DNA of 48,563 nucleotides, from contig DAOTTX010000369.1 of NCBI GenBank assembly GCA_034437515.1, forward strand, positions 1 through 48,563, written 5' to 3'. Below, piece after piece: positions 16,234-24,867 of this stretch; position 1 is the first letter of the stretch, and the number at the start of each line of letters is the position of its first letter. Position numbers and translations under genes: made by a program. This DNA is from DAOTTX01 sp034437515 (GTDB lineage: Bacteria; Chloroflexota; Anaerolineae; Aggregatilineales; Phototrophicaceae). Under the pieces are notes generated by a model. It worked only from the letters and a program-made list of their open reading frames with translations, had not been told where the DNA came from and made no database searches.

Positions 16234-16860
16234 CTATTCGGCTTTCTCAGCTTCCTCGGCGTTCTCGGCGTTTGCAGCGGCGCGTTGGGCTTCGCGGATC
16301 TTCTGTGCTTTGACGACCTCCGCTGCCCAGGGTGGTTGCTGTTCCTCGTCGTCTGCGCCTTCGACGTCTTCGGGGCGCACGCGCCATACATCGTTGGCGA
16401 TGTCGGTAAATAACTGTCCGTTGAGGTGGTCGATCTCGTGCTGGAAGATGCGCGCCAGCCAGCCCTTCGCCTTGATGCGGATGGAGTCACCGTAGCGGTC
16501 TTGCCCGGTGACCACGACCATCTCATGACGGTCTACTTCACCGGCATAACCGGGGATCGACAGACACCCCTCCACACCGCTGACCAGTTCCTTGCTCGAT
16601 TTGATGATCTTGGGGTTGGCGACGGTGTAAAGTTGCCCGGCGTCGTCACCATGTTCTTCTTCGTCCTCCGGCATATGCACCACGATAATGCGTTTGCTCT
16701 GCGCCACCTGCGGCCCGGCCAGGCCGACGCCGGGGGCATCGAACATCGTCTCGATCATGTTATCCACCAGTAGCTGGAATTTCTTGTCAAACGTGGTGAC
16801 TTTGATCGCCCTCTTTCGTAGAACGGGGTTATCCGGTTGAATGATGTTGAGTACGGTCAT
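16234..16860 (-). CDS. def: Peptide deformylase
   Basis: 208 residues; removes the N-formyl group from nascent proteins. All three motifs are present: GVGLAGPQV (residues 44-52), EGCLSIPG (metal Cys at about 99) and QHEIDHLNG (metal His 141 and 145, catalytic Glu 142). Motif 1 has Gly where most enzymes have the second Ala of GLAAPQ. The C-terminus adds about 45 residues rich in Ala/Glu. ATG 16860; a TATGAT/TATAAC -10-like region lies just upstream on the minus strand, in the divergent gap with rsfS. Confidence 0.96.
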   Translation of the reverse strand: MTVLNIIQPDNPVLRKRAIKVTTFDKKFQLLVDNMIETMFDAPGVGLAGPQVAQSKRIIVVHMPEDEEEHGDDAGQLYTVANPKIIKSSKELVSGVEGCLSIPGYAGEVDRHEMVVVTGQDRYGDSIRIKAKGWLARIFQHEIDHLNGQLFTDIANDVWRVRPEDVEGADDEEQQPPWAAEVVKAQKIREAQRAAANAENAEEAEKAE

Positions 16861-16979
16861 GATTCTCGTCTCTATGCTTACGTTATAGTTCTATCATAGC
16901 GTAGAATCGCTCGGTTGTAGCGGCAAAATTGTGCTACAATAAGTGTACGTTAAGGTTTATTAATCCGAGGAGTTGCTCT

Positions 16980-17333
16980 CTGGACTCACTAGAACTTGCC
17001 CGGCAGATTGTTGATGTTGCCGAAGATAAGAAAGCCTCAGATATCGTCCTGCTCGACCTGCGCCCGGATACCGTGCTGGCGGATTTCTTCGTCATCCTCA
17101 ACGGCAGCAGTGACCGGCAGATAAAAGCACTGGTGGACTACATCCGCACCGGGGTGAAAGAACGCTTTGACAACCACCTGCCGTTCTCTACGGAAGGCAC
17201 CGCCGAAAGCGGTTGGGTGCTGATGGATTACAGCACCGTTGTCGTACACATCTTCCTCGAAGAGAAGCGCCAATACTATGACCTGGAAGCATTGTGGAGT
17301 GCCGAATCGAGCGTATTGCTTAGCATTCAATAG
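16980..17333 (+). CDS. rsfS: Ribosomal silencing factor RsfS, apparent CTG start
   Basis: About 117 residues. RsfS binds uL14 and blocks subunit joining under starvation. The DUF143 pattern is clear: LDSLELARQIVDVAEDKKASDIVLLDL, then VLADFFVILNGSSDRQIKAL, then GWVLMDYSTVVVHIF and a closing YYDLEALW. Family members begin MDSLELA..., which aligns with the CTG codon at 16980, seven bases after GAGGAG (16967-16972). No ATG or GTG exists in frame nearby; the only alternative is TTG 16929, which would add 17 residues not typical of the family. Divergent from def. Confidence 0.9.
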   Translation: MDSLELARQIVDVAEDKKASDIVLLDLRPDTVLADFFVILNGSSDRQIKALVDYIRTGVKERFDNHLPFSTEGTAESGWVLMDYSTVVVHIFLEEKRQYYDLEALWSAESSVLLSIQ

Positions 17334-17628
17334 TCCACTGCTTCTATGAAGTGTTTACAGTCACCCTAAAGTGTCTCATACTTGATGTATGAGACGTTTT
17401 ATATTACTTTCCCCATCAAATCTTATGATTCAAAAACGTCGTACTATTATACAATAACCCCCAGAGTTACAAGGATGCTATACTAAGGTTTAAATGGAGT
17501 TTATTATTTCATGATTAATAACTTTTGGTGGATGTTCTTCAAACATTCATTTTTACTATTGCATATTCATTTAATATACTATAAGTGTATCGATCATACT
17601 TTACATGTATTTTCTACGGGAAATTACC

Positions 17629-19335
17629 ATGCAATTCCGCTTTGACGATTTGCTCTTCGACCGTCTCTTTGAAGAGAAACGATGGCGCGCCCAGATTAAA
17701 TCCATTCTGTGGTTCCTGATCCCAATATCGTTGTTCATGGCGCTGCTTAACGTGATGTCATACGCCACGCAGCAACCACAACCGGATTTTTACCATCAAT
17801 TTCTGTTATTGAACGTGGGGTATTTGGCTGGAACGACGGCTGTGATCTGGTTGTTGTGGCATGACCACGTCACACGCGCCGCGCAGATCTTTGTCGCTAT
17901 CTCATGGAGTGGTGTCATCATCCATGATCTTATTCATGATTCTGGCGCGATGACTTCTCATCAGACTCTGCTGGTGGCTGTCGCAATTAGCGGATTTTTG
18001 CTGGGTCGGCGTGGTCTGCTCATTATCACGTCGATCACGCTGCTTTACTTGTTGGCTGCCACACAGATTTACGAGCAGAACACTTTCCACGTCTGGTTGG
18101 GGAGTACCGCCGGAGTATGCATGATCACACTGGTGGTGATGGTCGTGCTCACCCGCAATTCACAATTAACAAAGCAGATACAGCAAGATACACTCGAAGC
18201 GGTTCTTTATGACCAGCGTCTGGTGCTAGAGGTCGAGGAAAAAGAACGCGCTCAGAACGCGCTGCAAAGTTTGTTTGATAATTCCATTGATATGATTATG
18301 GTCATTGACGAGCAGGGGTATCTGGTTCGGGGTAACCCGGCGTTGACGCAGGTGTTGGGTTATACCATTGAGGAGCTGAAAGCCAAACCGTTGATCGAAT
18401 TCGTCCACCCGGAAGACCAACGGGCAACCGCTGATGCACGTCGCCAGTTAGATACAGGCGCTCAGGCCGGTTTTTTTGAAAACCGCTACATCCATAAAGA
18501 CGGCAGCGACCGCTGGCTGTCGTGGACGTTCTTCGCGGATACCAGATGGATTTACGCCATCGTCCGTGATGTCACCGAAGCCAAAAGGCTTGAAGCCGAG
18601 GAAGATAGGCTCAAGGCGGAGCGCCAGGCCGTCGAAGTACGCCAGCGGTTTGTCTCCAAAATCTCACACGAGCTGCGCACGCCCCTCGCCGTGATCCAGT
18701 CTTCGCGTGATCTCATCGTCCGTTATCAGCACAAGTTACCACCGGAGCGCGTCGTCAGTCAGCTTGACAAGATCGGCAATCAGATCGACGTGATGACGGA
18801 AATAATCGATGACGTCCTGCTTATCAACAAGTTGAACACGGGCGTTATCCAACCGGAGCCTGGACGGTTGGAGTTAGACGATTTCTGTGCGCAGGTGTTT
18901 GAATACGCGACCGTGTGTGCCACCGAAGCGCACGAGATCATCTACGAGAATCACAGTGAACGTGAGTGCATCTATACCGACGCGAAGTTTCTGCGGCGCA
19001 TCCTTTCGAACCTGCTCACCAATGCGGTGAAGTACAGCCCCGATGGCGGCAAGATCCGGTTAAGTATTGAGGATCAGGGCGAGAACGTGGTCTTTACGAT
19101 CCGCGATGAAGGGTTAGGCATCCCGGAGGCGCACCTGAAAAATCTGTTTGAACCGTTCCAACGAGCCTCGAACGTTGGCAGTATTGAGGGCACCGGGTTA
19201 GGGCTTTCCATCGTGCGAGAGAGCGTGGAGCAGCAGGGTGGGAAAATTAGCTGCCAGAATAATCCCGGTCATGGCACGATCTTTACCGTCGAGCTGCCAG
19301 CAAATGACGAGACCGACGTCGTGGCGAATCGCTAG
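17629..19335 (+). CDS. Membrane sensor histidine kinase with PAS domain
   Basis: About 568 residues. Five to six membrane helices fill roughly residues 18-190. A short coiled coil leads to a PAS domain (about 215-325: LFDNSIDMIMVIDEQGYLVRGN, then VLGYTIEELK and HPEDQ). The dimerisation/phosphoacceptor box is FVSKISHELRTPLAVI with His at residue 347. The ATPase has N (LLTNAVKYSP), G1 (DEGLGIP) and G2 (GTGLGLSIV) boxes. ATG 17629 is used; ATG 17605 upstream is an alternative. The partner is probably the receiver protein encoded convergently downstream. The AT-rich gap 17334-17628 has no other gene. Confidence 0.93.
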   Translation: MQFRFDDLLFDRLFEEKRWRAQIKSILWFLIPISLFMALLNVMSYATQQPQPDFYHQFLLLNVGYLAGTTAVIWLLWHDHVTRAAQIFVAISWSGVIIHDLIHDSGAMTSHQTLLVAVAISGFLLGRRGLLIITSITLLYLLAATQIYEQNTFHVWLGSTAGVCMITLVVMVVLTRNSQLTKQIQQDTLEAVLYDQRLVLEVEEKERAQNALQSLFDNSIDMIMVIDEQGYLVRGNPALTQVLGYTIEELKAKPLIEFVHPEDQRATADARRQLDTGAQAGFFENRYIHKDGSDRWLSWTFFADTRWIYAIVRDVTEAKRLEAEEDRLKAERQAVEVRQRFVSKISHELRTPLAVIQSSRDLIVRYQHKLPPERVVSQLDKIGNQIDVMTEIIDDVLLINKLNTGVIQPEPGRLELDDFCAQVFEYATVCATEAHEIIYENHSERECIYTDAKFLRRILSNLLTNAVKYSPDGGKIRLSIEDQGENVVFTIRDEGLGIPEAHLKNLFEPFQRASNVGSIEGTGLGLSIVRESVEQQGGKISCQNNPGHGTIFTVELPANDETDVVANR

Positions 19336-19343
19336 CCAAAAGG

Positions 19344-19366
19344 GAGAAAAACCCACCTGGTTTCTC
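19344..19366. terminator. Bidirectional terminator between kinase and receiver genes
   Basis: GAGAAAAACC (19344-19353) and GGTTTCTC (19359-19366) pair around a five-base loop, with A-rich and T-rich flanks on either side. It lies between two convergent stop codons, so it can serve both strands. Confidence 0.6.
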
Positions 19367-19395
19367 TCATTGCAAATCGTGCGTTAGTGCTGATC

Positions 19396-19770
19396 TCAAG
19401 AACCGTTCGGAGAGAGAAAGTCCTCGACAGTCCGCAACAATTCAGATTTACTGATCGGCTTGGGCAGATAGCCGTCACAACCCGCTTCAAGTGCTTTTTC
19501 ACGGTCACCGACCATCGCGTTGGCCGTCAAGGCGATAATCGGGACGGCGTGCATGATCGGGTTCTTCTTAAGGCGCGACGTCGCCTCTAGCCCGTCGATA
19601 TCCGGCAGGTTAACATCCATCAAAATTAAGTCCGGCTTATGTGTCTCGGCGATTTCGATACCACTCAGGCCATCCTCAGCCTCCAGGACGTCATAACCGG
19701 CGTGCTTTAAAATTTTCCGCACCAGGCGCATATTCTGTGGATTATCTTCTACATAGAGAATTGTGCTCAC
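19396..19770 (-). CDS. Stand-alone response-regulator receiver protein
   Basis: About 124 residues, a single CheY-like domain: acidic pair in ILYVEDN, phosphoacceptor Asp in LILMDVNLPDIDG, Thr in IIALTANAM and Lys in GYLPKPIS. There is no output domain, so it works by protein contact or in a phosphorelay. I prefer GTG 19770 (GGGGAT seven bases upstream), since the good promoter at 19814-19842 would start RNA near 19807, right at the alternative ATG 19806. Convergent with the membrane histidine kinase. Confidence 0.9.
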   Translation of the reverse strand: MSTILYVEDNPQNMRLVRKILKHAGYDVLEAEDGLSGIEIAETHKPDLILMDVNLPDIDGLEATSRLKKNPIMHAVPIIALTANAMVGDREKALEAGCDGYLPKPISKSELLRTVEDFLSPNGS

Positions 19771-19813
19771 ATCTGTATCCCCGTGTGTACAGGTTTGTTT
19801 ATTCATATTGTAG

Positions 19814-19842
19814 ATTATAGTCGTGCCATCGTGTGTAAACAA
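19814..19842 (-). promoter_or_regulatory. Promoter of the receiver gene
   Basis: On the minus strand TTGTTT (19842-19837), 17-base spacer, TATAAT (19819-19814). Expected RNA start near 19807, giving a leader of about 37 bases to the GTG at 19770. Confidence 0.55.
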
Positions 19843-20068
19843 ATGGCAAAGTTGAACGCGCGGTGCATCTGCCTACGGCAACGGAACCCAGATGCGGCTT
19901 CACATTTTACATTTTGGAAGTGCCGGTCTTTTAGGGTCGGCGCGATCCCCTGCACTATCCCGCCCATTAGAGACTGGGGGTTGGCGAATATACGGTCGTG
20001 TTTACCCTTTATCTTGTGGGGGATGATTTCGTGATATACTGCCGATTAGATTGAATCCTAGGGCGAAA

Positions 20069-21538
20069 ATGCGGATGAATCTAGATACAAACACAAGTTT
20101 TACGTCCTCGCCGAAAGCGGCTGATGACCGTCAACCACTGCTGTGGGTAGGGTTCGCGGTTTTGTTCGTTCTACCGGTGCTTATCACGGTGTTTAATGCC
20201 TCGCTGACTCGTCTGGTTGGGGATGATTATTCTTACGCCATCATCGCGGAGCGCGAGGGGGTGTGGGGCGCGGTCGATTACTGGTACAACGCCTGGACGG
20301 GGAACTACAGTTCGTCGTTTTTACAGACCGCCGCAACACTGGTTGATCCGGCTGCGCTCGGCTGGTTGATGAGCTTGACGATCATCGTCGTATGGCTTGG
20401 GACGTGGTGGCTCGCCTTTGAGGTCGCGCTGATGCTGGACTGGGAACGTCCGCGCTTGTTGAGCTTCGGTGTCGGCACCATTGTCACCGTCACCCTGATT
20501 GACGGCCTGCCGAACATCTACGATACGCTGTATTGGGCGGCGGGTGGCATCGCGCATGTCGTCCCGCTGGCAGGTGTGATAAGTTTCTTCGCATTTGTGC
20601 CGTTTCTTACCCGGCAGCGGCCCTCGATGCTGCAAACCGCCGCTGCCGTCGTGCTAACCGGGCCTTATATTCTGGTCGTCGCCGGATTTTCCCCGGCGAG
20701 CACGGCACATCTTACCGTTCTACTGGTCGTGCTCATCGTCCTTTGTTTACGCTTTGCAGACGCGCAACAAAGGCGAGTGGCGCTGCCGCTGCTTATCGCC
20801 GCACTACTGGCGGCGGGGGTCGCGCTGTTGATCATCTCCGCCGCCCCCGGCACCGACATTCGGCAGTCACGGTTCCCACCATCGCCTGATCTACTCAAAT
20901 TCGTTTCGATGACTGTAGAGTACACGCTGGTCGCTATCATCGGTGAGTTCACCTTGATCGCCCCGGCATCACTGTTGGTGATGTTTACCCTCGCTCGGTC
21001 GGTCGGCTATCGCTTCCACAGTGGTGACGGCATGTTCACATACCGCAACCGTTGGTGGCTTTTCGGCGGTGTCATCTTCACCGGAGGATTGCTCATCGCC
21101 GCAAGTTTTTCGACCGGTGCTTATGCCATGTCTACTTTTTTGCCACATAGGGCCTTCACCACACCTGTATACACCATCGTGGTTGTCGTCGCAGCTTGTG
21201 GCTACATCACCGGTGTGCTGGCGCGTAGACGTCCTCGGCAAACGGGGCGTGTGTTAGTGGTTATCTTCGTGTTGGTAGTGTTGCTCGGCCCTGGCCTGGT
21301 TCTCTACAGCAGCTTGCGACAGAGCGTGAATATGCTCGCATTTAACCGTGATTGGTACGCAATTCAGCAAGACTTACAGGCGGCAGCCGAACGCGGCGAC
21401 GCCGAAGCACAGATCAGTGATTTCGACTTCGACCTCGGACAGGTGGCGGTGGACGTGCCGCTGGACAACGATCCTGACACCGGCACCAACCGCGACCTCG
21501 CACGCTATTATGGGTTGGAACGTGTTACGATCCGGTGA
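20069..21538 (+). CDS. Polytopic membrane protein, DUF6056-like
   Basis: About 489 residues, with about eleven membrane helices by eye. After the first helix comes LVGDDYSYAIIAEREGVWGAVDYWYNAWTGNYSSSF, the D-D-Y and W-x-G-x-Y/F pattern I associate with the DUF6056 family of glycosyltransferase-like (GT-C) membrane proteins. The early DD would be the catalytic/metal site if that is right. The C-terminal 80 residues after the last helix are soluble and acidic. I used ATG 20069 (AGGG five bases upstream); TTG 20051 and ATG 20075 are alternatives. A TATACT near 20034 may be its -10 box. Confidence 0.75.
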   Translation: MRMNLDTNTSFTSSPKAADDRQPLLWVGFAVLFVLPVLITVFNASLTRLVGDDYSYAIIAEREGVWGAVDYWYNAWTGNYSSSFLQTAATLVDPAALGWLMSLTIIVVWLGTWWLAFEVALMLDWERPRLLSFGVGTIVTVTLIDGLPNIYDTLYWAAGGIAHVVPLAGVISFFAFVPFLTRQRPSMLQTAAAVVLTGPYILVVAGFSPASTAHLTVLLVVLIVLCLRFADAQQRRVALPLLIAALLAAGVALLIISAAPGTDIRQSRFPPSPDLLKFVSMTVEYTLVAIIGEFTLIAPASLLVMFTLARSVGYRFHSGDGMFTYRNRWWLFGGVIFTGGLLIAASFSTGAYAMSTFLPHRAFTTPVYTIVVVVAACGYITGVLARRRPRQTGRVLVVIFVLVVLLGPGLVLYSSLRQSVNMLAFNRDWYAIQQDLQAAAERGDAEAQISDFDFDLGQVAVDVPLDNDPDTGTNRDLARYYGLERVTIR

Positions 21539-21790
21539 GAGTGGGAAAATAGGTTCTCTGTCATCGGGTTGAGGTGCTACATTCAGACGAGCAATAATGA
21601 CGCGAGCGCGTTGTACCGTCCCCGTGCTCCGAAAGACGCACTCCGGCAGCAACGCATAGGAAACGTGGTTCAATTCTCTCGTCGTGATATTATCCGCTTA
21701 ACCGGTGATTAACCCACATTAGGGTAAGGCTAACCGTGTGATAAATCTCCTTTGCTAGGCTGTTTAACAGAGAAGCCGAGGAGGTAAGCA

Positions 21791-22339
21791 ATGTTATTCA
21801 ATAGTTGGGTGGATGTCGCCCATATTTTTATTGTCGGTATCGGTAGTTACTTAGGGTTAGTAGCGATGCTGCGTATCACCGGGAAACGCACACTCTCAAA
21901 GATGAATGCTTTCGACTTCGTCATCACGGTGGCTCTGGGTTCTACGCTAGCGAGCGCCGTGCTGAGTAAAGACGTTTCATTGGTCGAGTCGCTGCTGGCC
22001 TTTGTGTTGTTGATCGGCCTGCAATTCATCGTGACGTGGATTGCGGTGCGCTCCAAACGCTGGCACCATCTCATCACCTCAGAGCCGACTCTGCTCTACC
22101 ATGATGGTGAATTTTACGAAGAGGAGATGTTGAAACGGCGCATCCCTCAAGAGGGCATCCGCGCCCGACTGCGTGAAGAGGGGCTGATGAACCTGGCGTC
22201 CGTCAAAGCCATCGTCCTGGAGACGGACGGGCAGGTTTCAATCATCTACGAAAGTAGCGAGCAGGCGGATAATGACTTCGCCATACGAACCATCCACAAT
22301 TACCCAGAAAACAACAAAGAAATGCGCCTGGATGTGTAA
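21791..22339 (+). CDS. YetF/DUF421-family membrane protein
   Basis: 182 residues. Three N-terminal helices (about 10-32, 40-62, 68-90) include RITGKRTLSKMNAFDFVITVALGSTLAS, the hallmark of YetF/YdfR proteins. A C-terminal cytoplasmic domain follows with PTLLYHDGEFYEEEM and LREEGLMNLASVKAIVLETDGQVSII. Family members sit in the cytoplasmic membrane, some linked to spore or stress traits; function poorly known. ATG 21791 has an excellent GAGGAGG. The stop abuts, to the base, the stop of the convergent pilin gene. Confidence 0.92.
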   Translation: MLFNSWVDVAHIFIVGIGSYLGLVAMLRITGKRTLSKMNAFDFVITVALGSTLASAVLSKDVSLVESLLAFVLLIGLQFIVTWIAVRSKRWHHLITSEPTLLYHDGEFYEEEMLKRRIPQEGIRARLREEGLMNLASVKAIVLETDGQVSIIYESSEQADNDFAIRTIHNYPENNKEMRLDV

Positions 22340-22693
22340 CTAACCGCCGCTGCCCACCCCAGCATACTCGACCATTCGGTTGCCGCAAGCCTGGGTGATG
22401 GTGCCGTCCTCGATGAGGCCGTTCACACGGTTGATGTAGGTATCCGGGTTGTCGGTCACCTGATTTTTCAGAGAGTTGATCTGCCCGTTCCCTGCGTCTT
22501 CCATGCAGTGGTCTATCAGATCGTTAAACTTCGGGTAGCTCACGGCGAGGTAGCCTTCTTCCATGCCGACCGAAACACTCTCACCCATTAATGTGAGCGC
22601 GATAATGGTCATGATTCCGACGAGAACGAGGATCAAGGCATATTCGACCAATCCCTGCCCGTGTTCTTGATTGAAGTGATTTTTTGCTGCCAT
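22340..22693 (-). CDS. Flp-type pilin-like protein
   Basis: About 117 residues. The N-terminus MAAKNHFNQEHGQGLVEYALILVLVG is the classic Flp/Fap prepilin: Gly before the processing site, Glu+5-like E in LVEYALIL, then a hydrophobic helix. It is longer than usual Flp pilins (50-70 residues) because of a soluble C-terminal region with two Cys that may bridge. No tad/cpa assembly genes are nearby. ATG 22693 is used; an in-frame start at 22732 would add 13 hydrophobic residues. Confidence 0.85.
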   Translation of the reverse strand: MAAKNHFNQEHGQGLVEYALILVLVGIMTIIALTLMGESVSVGMEEGYLAVSYPKFNDLIDHCMEDAGNGQINSLKNQVTDNPDTYINRVNGLIEDGTITQACGNRMVEYAGVGSGG

Positions 22694-22820
22694 AGTAGAT
22701 GCTCTATAATTGATAATGATGATTACATTCATTAAAACATTGTTTTTGAATTAATACAATGTTATTCAAGAAGATTTAGGAATTTTTTCACAATTTTCAT
22801 AAATCCAGCCATTAGAATCA

Positions 22821-22848
22821 AAAAGCGGCGATCTTTTGACCGCCGCCT
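22821..22848 (-). terminator. Rho-independent terminator of the rplK-rplA operon
   Basis: On the minus strand GCGGCG (22847-22842), ten-base loop, CGCCGC (22831-22826), then TTTTT (22825-22821). It starts about 20 bases after the rplA stop, so the operon ends there. Confidence 0.85.
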
Positions 22849-22867
22849 GTAATTCGTTTGCCAGAGC

Positions 22868-23575
22868 TTATGCCGGTTCCGGCGTGGACGTTTCCATGTG
22901 GATGCCCGGCCCCATCGTGGAGCTAACCGTCAACCGTTGCATGTAAATGCCCTTGATGCCGGTGGGGCGCTGTGCCTCGACGGCGTCGAACACGGCAACC
23001 GCGTTTTCAAGCAGATTTTGCTCGTCAAAGCTGGCCTTGCCAATCGGAATGTGAACGTTGCCGCTTTTATCGTTACGGAACTCCACACGACCGGTTTTGA
23101 GTTCTTCCACCGCGCGACCGAGGTCATCCGGCTGAACGACCGTCCCGGCTTTGGGGTTAGGCATCAACCCACGCGGGCCGAGGATGCGCGCTACCTTACC
23201 GACCTTGCGCATCATCGAAGGGGTGGCGAGGGCCGCATCAAAATCGAGGAACCCTTCCTTGAGGATGCGATCAATGATCTCGTCGTCAGCGATGATGTCT
23301 GCACCTGCTTCTTCGGCGGCGCGGGCGTCTTCACTTTCCGCGAAGACCAGCACACGCACCGTGCGCCCGGTGCCGTGCGGCAGCATCACCGTGTTACGGA
23401 CTTGCTGGTCACTATGGCGCGGGTCGATCCCTAGCCGGAAGTGCATTTCGATGGTTTCATCGAACTTGGCGGTTGCCATTTGCTTGACCATTTTGATGGC
23501 TTCTGCGAATTCGTAGTCGTGCTCACGATCCACTTTTTCCAGCAGATCGTCATAACGCTTCCCGTGACGTACCAT
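22868..23575 (-). CDS. rplA: Ribosomal protein L1 (uL1)
   Basis: About 235 residues, the usual length. Family blocks: HGKRYDDLLEKVDREHDYEFAEAI at the N-terminus, ETIEMHFRLGIDPRHSDQQVR, the RNA-binding centre KVGKVARILGPRGLMPNPKAGTV, and VEFRNDKSGNVHIPIGK. Binds 23S rRNA at the L1 stalk and commonly represses its own operon mRNA. ATG 23575 is preceded by AAGGAG; the frame open to 23626 adds a non-homologous leader and is rejected. Last gene before a terminator; rplJ and rplL do not follow. Confidence 0.98.
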   Translation of the reverse strand: MVRHGKRYDDLLEKVDREHDYEFAEAIKMVKQMATAKFDETIEMHFRLGIDPRHSDQQVRNTVMLPHGTGRTVRVLVFAESEDARAAEEAGADIIADDEIIDRILKEGFLDFDAALATPSMMRKVGKVARILGPRGLMPNPKAGTVVQPDDLGRAVEELKTGRVEFRNDKSGNVHIPIGKASFDEQNLLENAVAVFDAVEAQRPTGIKGIYMQRLTVSSTMGPGIHMETSTPEPA

Positions 23576-23652
23576 TAGTTCACTTCTCCTTCGTGGTTCT
23601 GGTGGACACTGGTGATGCCCTCCCACAGATTATTAAATTGACGTGGTGTTGC

Positions 23653-24081
23653 TTACTCTGCCGCGACCTTAATGCCCATCTGGCGGCAGGTGCCTTCAAT
23701 CTGGCGCATCGCCGCTTCCATATCGAGCGCGTTCATGTCGTTGAACTTCTGCTCGGCGATCTCCCGCACCTGTTGGCGCGTGAGTGTGGCGACGGTTTGC
23801 GTCTTCGGGTTGGACGCTGCCGTGTCGATCCCGGCGGCCTTCTTAATCAAGAAGGAGGTCGGCGGGCTTTTGAGGATGAACTTGAACGAGCCATCCTGGA
23901 AGATGGTAATTTCCGCCGGGACGATCTCGCCCATGCGGTTGCTGGTCTTGGCGTTATATTCTTTGCAGAAGCCCATCAGGTTGATGCCGTGTTGGGCCAA
24001 TGCCGGGCCAATTGGCGGGGCCGGGTTGGCCTTACCCGCCGGGATTTGTAACGTTACGATTGCCTTGACTTTCTTTGCCAT
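23653..24081 (-). CDS. rplK: Ribosomal protein L11 (uL11)
   Basis: 142 residues, normal length. N-terminal MAKKVKAIVTLQIPAGKANPAPPIGPALAQHG and C-terminal rRNA-binding KTQTVATLTRQQVREIAEQKFNDMNA match bacterial L11 closely. It forms the GTPase-associated centre with 23S rRNA. ATG 24081 follows GAGGAAAG. In operon order secE-nusG-rplK-rplA. Confidence 0.98.
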   Translation of the reverse strand: MAKKVKAIVTLQIPAGKANPAPPIGPALAQHGINLMGFCKEYNAKTSNRMGEIVPAEITIFQDGSFKFILKSPPTSFLIKKAAGIDTAASNPKTQTVATLTRQQVREIAEQKFNDMNALDMEAAMRQIEGTCRQMGIKVAAE

Positions 24082-24185
24082 GATCTTTCCTCATTATTCG
24101 ACTTTATCTATACACAGGGTCACAGAGGCGCTCTGGCAAAACACCCCTGCGTGTTATTGATTCGATTAATGTCACTGCGAGGTCG

Positions 24186-24842
24186 CTAGACCTTCTCGAC
24201 CTCGAGGAAATCCAGCTCAACCGGGGTTTCACGCCCGAAGAAGCTGACCATCACCCGCACTTTGGTGCGATCCATGTCGATATCCGCCACTTCACCGACA
24301 AAGTCATTGAAGGGACCATCCACGATGCGCACCTTCTCGCCGACCTTGAAGTTGACGTTGACCTTCGGCGTCTCACGAGACATACGGTCAATAATCTGTT
24401 TAACCTCGTCTTCGCGCAGTGGTGTGGGATCGTTGCCCATGCCGACGAAACCCGTCACCCCCGGTGTATTGCGAATCACATACCAGGAGTCCTCGTCCAT
24501 GCTCATCTCAACCAGGATGTAACCGGGGAACACGCGCTTTTCGACTTCGCGCTTCTTCCCGTCTTTGATCTCGATTTCCGCCTCTGTCGGGACGATCACG
24601 TCGAAGATGCGGTCGGTCATCCCCATGGTTTCGATACGCTGTTCGATGGAATGGCGCACCTTATATTCATGGCCGGAGTAGCAGTGGACGACGTACCAAT
24701 GCTTCCTGATCGCCCCCTCTGCTTCCTCGACTAAATCACCGAGGATGGACGTTAACTCATTGTCGTCGTCATCAGCGGGTGTATCGACGTAAACTGGTTC
24801 GGGATCATAATCTGTTTCAGGACGCTTCTCGTCATCAGACAT
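24186..24842 (-). CDS. nusG: Transcription termination/antitermination factor NusG
   Basis: About 218 residues. The NGN domain starts near residue 48 (KHWYVVHCYSGHEYKVRHSIE) and ends with VFPGYILVEMSMD and VIRNTPGVTGFVG. The C-terminal KOW is FKVGEKVRIVDGPFNDFVGEV. An acidic N-terminal extension of about 45 residues precedes the NGN, longer than in most bacteria. NusG joins RNA polymerase to Rho or ribosome. ATG 24842 has GAGGAG at eight bases; the GTG at 24851 is too close to it. Sits 25 bases after secE. Confidence 0.97.
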   Translation of the reverse strand: MSDDEKRPETDYDPEPVYVDTPADDDDNELTSILGDLVEEAEGAIRKHWYVVHCYSGHEYKVRHSIEQRIETMGMTDRIFDVIVPTEAEIEIKDGKKREVEKRVFPGYILVEMSMDEDSWYVIRNTPGVTGFVGMGNDPTPLREDEVKQIIDRMSRETPKVNVNFKVGEKVRIVDGPFNDFVGEVADIDMDRTKVRVMVSFFGRETPVELDFLEVEKV

Positions 24843-24867
24843 GACAAGCACTCCTCTGTAAAGTTAC

